Assembly (NCBI GenBank): GCA_965116195.1
Contig: OZ220491.1
Coordinates: forward strand, 2,914,001 to 2,978,000
DNA: 64,000 nt
Source of the DNA: Aldehydirespirator sp965116195
GTDB lineage: Bacteria > Actinomycetota > Acidimicrobiia > Acidimicrobiales > Aldehydirespiratoraceae
Direction: 5' to 3'
How positions within the stretch are numbered: the stretch's first letter is position 1; every line of letters begins with the position of its first letter. A model generated the notes under the pieces. It was not told the origin of the DNA and searched no databases. It worked only from the letters and a program-made list of their open reading frames with translations. The position numbers were made by a program, and so were the translations under genes. Below are positions 61,707 through 64,000 of the stretch, in pieces.

Positions 61707-62660
61707 TCAGTTGGATCGTGCCTTCGGGGTCGTTGACCTGTTGCCAGTACCTGCAGGCACTAGGCCTTCGTGCCTTGGTCCGTGTTTTGACCCGGGTTGT
61801 GGGGTGATGTCGTTGATGCTCCTCCAGCCTGGGCCGATACCGCAGAGCCAGACAGCCTCGTTCTCGCCTGTGGAAAGGTATGAATGTGGCGTTCCCGGTG
61901 GCAGCACTGCCGCGTCACCAGTCTCAAGGTGGAGGCAGTTTGCATCGGGCGCTGTCGGGGTCATGATGACAAGGCCTCCCGACAGCAGCAGCACAAACTC
62001 CTCGCCGGAGTGCAGTTCTTGTTGGGAGGCGGCCCCTGACCTCAAGTGGCACCGCAGCACTGTCAAGTGTTCGGTCGCCGCAAAAAAGGCCAGTTCAAGA
62101 GCACCCAGGGTGCCCCAGGCCAGATCCTGTTCATGAAGTGTCCAAAGGCGCTGTTGGAGCTGGTGCGACATCATCGGCCAACCACCGAGCAACTGCGGAT
62201 CCACAGTGAGTACATGCTCCAGGTACGGCTGGGCCCTCCCGTACACGCTGGAAGCGCCGGTTGCTGGAGTGGGGGCAAAGAACTCCAGCACTCGCACTGC
62301 CTGATCGCCGGCAGGCCGACCGTGATGCCAGGTGTCGCGTCTGAAGAACACGGCTTCGCCAGCGCTGGCTCGTCGGGTCTCACCGGTGGAGGGATCGCTC
62401 AGCAACAGCACGCCGTCAAGCACATACAGCAGCTCGTCAGCGGCAAAGATCGTCGGGTTCTGACGGGAGTGGCCGAACCCACCGCCGGGCGGTATCAAGA
62501 ACTCCAGCACATGAAGCAGTTGCGAGGACAAGTAAACGCGATCAAGCACAAAGCCCGAAGCTGAGTCTCCCCAGATGTGTCGGGTTGGGTCAGATGCCGG
62601 TATCGCCACGGGCCGGTCAAACACCGGTCGTGGGGTGGGCCGCCGAGACTCAGTACTCAC
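61707..62660 (-). CDS. Bicupin protein
   Basis: 317 residues with two cupin barrels: the first has HSRQNPTIFAADELLYVLDGVLLL and FRRDTWHHGRPAG, the second LHSGEEFVLLLSGGLVIM and AVLPPGTPHSYLSTGE. Residues that bind metal are plausible in both. It may be an isomerase or a dioxygenase for a sugar-derived acid, or a binding protein. It is 16 bp upstream of the ROK gene and overlaps the LLM gene, so the three form an operon. Confidence 0.8.
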   Translation of the reverse strand: MSTESRRPTPRPVFDRPVAIPASDPTRHIWGDSASGFVLDRVYLSSQLLHVLEFLIPPGGGFGHSRQNPTIFAADELLYVLDGVLLLSDPSTGETRRASAGEAVFFRRDTWHHGRPAGDQAVRVLEFFAPTPATGASSVYGRAQPYLEHVLTVDPQLLGGWPMMSHQLQQRLWTLHEQDLAWGTLGALELAFFAATEHLTVLRCHLRSGAASQQELHSGEEFVLLLSGGLVIMTPTAPDANCLHLETGDAAVLPPGTPHSYLSTGENEAVWLCGIGPGWRSINDITPQPGSKHGPRHEGLVPAGTGNRSTTPKARSN

Positions 62661-63730
62661 GTGGCGGCTATGTCGGCTACTTCGGCCAGGAGTTCGCGGT
62701 TGGCCGTCAAGCCTGGTGAGATGATATTCACAAAGAACGCATCAAGGTCGTGCTCACCTATCAGATGCTGGAGCTGGCTGCGACATTGCGCGGGAGTGCC
62801 AGCGATCTGATATCGGGTTATGAGTTCGTCAGTCACGAGCCGACCGACCGCCTCGGGGCCCCCCTGTTTGAAGGCATCTTTCAGGCCGGCGATCTCAGCC
62901 GCGCTGAGGCCGAGGTTCTTTAGCAGACGTTGTGGGCTGTCCATGATGGCGTACCCATAAAGGTGCTTGGCCTCTTCGATCATCTCGGGCTTGTACGCCA
63001 ACCGATCAAGATAAACACGGGTAAGGGATGGGTGGAGGTCGGCATCGGGTGATTGGGTGAATGAGGAACGGCATTCGGCGACAGGCGGTTGGGTGACGGA
63101 TGGGTGAGAGGCGGCGACAGGCGGTTGGGTGACGTTGGTGGATTGAGCCTGCTCGGTGACGGTCAAGGCATCGGCAAGATCAGCTTTGACCATCAACACC
63201 ACACCGTCGGCGTGCCTGCCGGCTGCTGCCAGCATTTTCTCGCCACGAGCCGCCACCCAGATCGGGATGGAGTGCTTGCCTGTGGCGAGTTGGGCTGCTT
63301 CCAGCGAGAGCCGCTTGCCTTGCCAGGTAACCGGTTGTCCGCTCCACAGCAGCCGCAGTGCCGTGATCATCTCGATCATCAGCGTCAGTGGGGCTGATCG
63401 TTCAATCCCCATCGGGTGCAGAACCATGGTGCCGCCCGCCACCAGTGTCACGAACGCCCGACCGCCGCTCATCTCGTCAATGGTCGCAATGGCGGCAGCA
63501 GTGGCGACTGGATGGCGGGTGTAGGGGTTGGTAACGGGGCCCAGTCGGATGTTGCTGGTGACCTGTGCGGCTGCACCCAGTACCGCATAGACATCAAGCA
63601 TCAAACCCTCGTCGGCCACCATGCAGTAGGAGTAGCCGAGTTCTTCGGCGATCTTGACCGTGTCAATCAACTCGGCCGAACCCATGGTCGGAACAATCTG
63701 CAAACCCAACTCGATGCGGCGTGTGTTCAT
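62657..63730 (-). CDS. LLM-class flavin-dependent oxidoreductase
   Basis: About 357 residues from the ATG at 63730. Luciferase-like fold: LGLQIVPTMGSAELIDTVKIAEELGYSY, VTSNIRLGPVTNPYTRHPV, LVAGGTMVLHPMG and IPIWVAARGEKMLAAAGRHADGVVLMV. Around residues 205-235 is an insertion of TQPPVAxxHPSV-type units encoded by a 24-30 bp repeat (63030-63140). The end region matches F420-dependent enzymes of this type. No ribosome binding site precedes the start. Confidence 0.87.
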   Translation of the reverse strand: MNTRRIELGLQIVPTMGSAELIDTVKIAEELGYSYCMVADEGLMLDVYAVLGAAAQVTSNIRLGPVTNPYTRHPVATAAAIATIDEMSGGRAFVTLVAGGTMVLHPMGIERSAPLTLMIEMITALRLLWSGQPVTWQGKRLSLEAAQLATGKHSIPIWVAARGEKMLAAAGRHADGVVLMVKADLADALTVTEQAQSTNVTQPPVAASHPSVTQPPVAECRSSFTQSPDADLHPSLTRVYLDRLAYKPEMIEEAKHLYGYAIMDSPQRLLKNLGLSAAEIAGLKDAFKQGGPEAVGRLVTDELITRYQIAGTPAQCRSQLQHLIGEHDLDAFFVNIISPGLTANRELLAEVADIAAT

Positions 63731-63871
63731 GGTGTGTTCACAAGGCAACGGCTTGGGTTGGGTGGCGTGTGCGCATGGAGATAACGATGTTGATCATGCG
63801 AAGGAAAATGGCGTGTGTTCATGCGATGGAAAAATGGCGTGTGTTCATGCGATGGCGTGTGTTCATGCGAA
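63717..63871. repeat. Repeats of the LLM start region
   Basis: GCGTGTGTTCATG occurs at about 63718, 63811, 63837 and 63855. The first contains the start of the LLM gene on the minus strand (ATGAACACACGC). The next two are embedded in 26-bp units AAAATGGCGTGTGTTCATGC and GATGG; the last contains the stop codon of the right-edge gene. Confidence 0.9.
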
Positions 63872-64000
63872 GAATGATGCGGTGAGCACCTCGGTGTTGA
63901 TGCGGCCGGCACTGAAGGTGCGGCCGCTGTTCAGGTTGGTGAGATGAATCTCGGCTGGTGAATGCAGTTCAATGGGGATCTCATAGAAATCGCGCCCGGC
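63863..64000 (-). CDS. C-terminal fragment of an unknown protein (runs off right edge)
   Basis: The minus strand has an open frame from the window edge to a TGA at 63863-63865, encoding 45 residues with EIPIELHSPAEIHLTNLNSG. This looks like real coding sequence: it is not a low-complexity repeat and it fits a strand-rich domain. The family cannot be identified from this part. It is the upstream gene of the LLM-bicupin-ROK operon. Confidence 0.6.
   Translation of the reverse strand, partial: AGRDFYEIPIELHSPAEIHLTNLNSGRTFSAGRINTEVLTASFFA

Overview
The window is a chromosomal replication-origin region from an actinobacterium, most likely a member of Acidimicrobiia or a close relative. Three things support this. 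The gene order gyrA-gyrB-dciA-recF-dnaN-dnaA / rpmH-rnpA-yidD-yidC-jag-rsmG-parA-parB-cwlM-like-trxA-trxB is the classical actinobacterial dnaA neighbourhood. DUF3566 and tRNA-Ile lie downstream of gyrA, and DUF5318 lies near the CCA enzyme. Two LLM-type flavin (F420-type) oxidoreductases are present. GC is moderate to high in the flanks and looks lower between about 11 and 23 kb. The class assignment is inference.

Layout. 0-6.7 kb: a molybdopterin oxidoreductase (cut by the left edge) with a fused FeS/NrfD partner, an FMN 2-hydroxyacid dehydrogenase, HisN and a Rossmann-fold reductase. 6.7-17.7 kb, all minus strand: tRNA-Ile, DUF3566, a Tad-like protein, gyrA, gyrB, dciA, recF, dnaN and dnaA. 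17.7-18.1 kb: the divergence point, with spaced palindromic repeats. 18.1-23.7 kb, plus strand: rpmH to parB, with two parS sites. 23.8-28.5 kb, minus: CwlM-like pseudoamidase, trxA, trxB, DegV, GNAT. 28.6-36.4 kb, plus: a deleted histone-deacetylase relative, CCA enzyme, DUF5318, panB, rpsF-ssb-rpsR-rplI, dnaB. 36.4-42.1 kb: an acyl-CoA dehydrogenase/kinase pair, an LLM oxidoreductase and an MFS exporter. 42.3-44.9 kb: a small accessory patch with an ImmA/IrrE-PIN module and a decayed IS30 transposase. 44.9-50.1 kb: a four-gene signalling cluster (response-regulator phosphatase, RsbW-like kinase, periplasmic binding lipoprotein, TorS-like histidine kinase). 50.1-52.3 kb: malate synthase G. 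52.4-64 kb: a sugar uptake and catabolism locus (ABC importer, NagB-like, Gfo/Idh, BadF-type kinase, GH4, ROK, bicupin, LLM).

The most unusual property is the density of short tandem duplications. They lie between genes, across start codons (hisN, the GH4 enzyme, the second LLM enzyme), and inside housekeeping proteins (GyrA tail, SSB tail, CCA enzyme, DUF3566, the Rossmann reductase, the LLM enzyme). Other points to follow are rnpA without a canonical start at the expected place, a histone-deacetylase-family gene lacking its GHHA segment, a partial duplication of tRNA-Ile, and the signalling cluster, which pairs a periplasmic sensor with SpoIIE/RsbW-type partner switching but has no STAS protein or sigma factor beside it. 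No clearly undescribed system is proved here; these are the best candidates.
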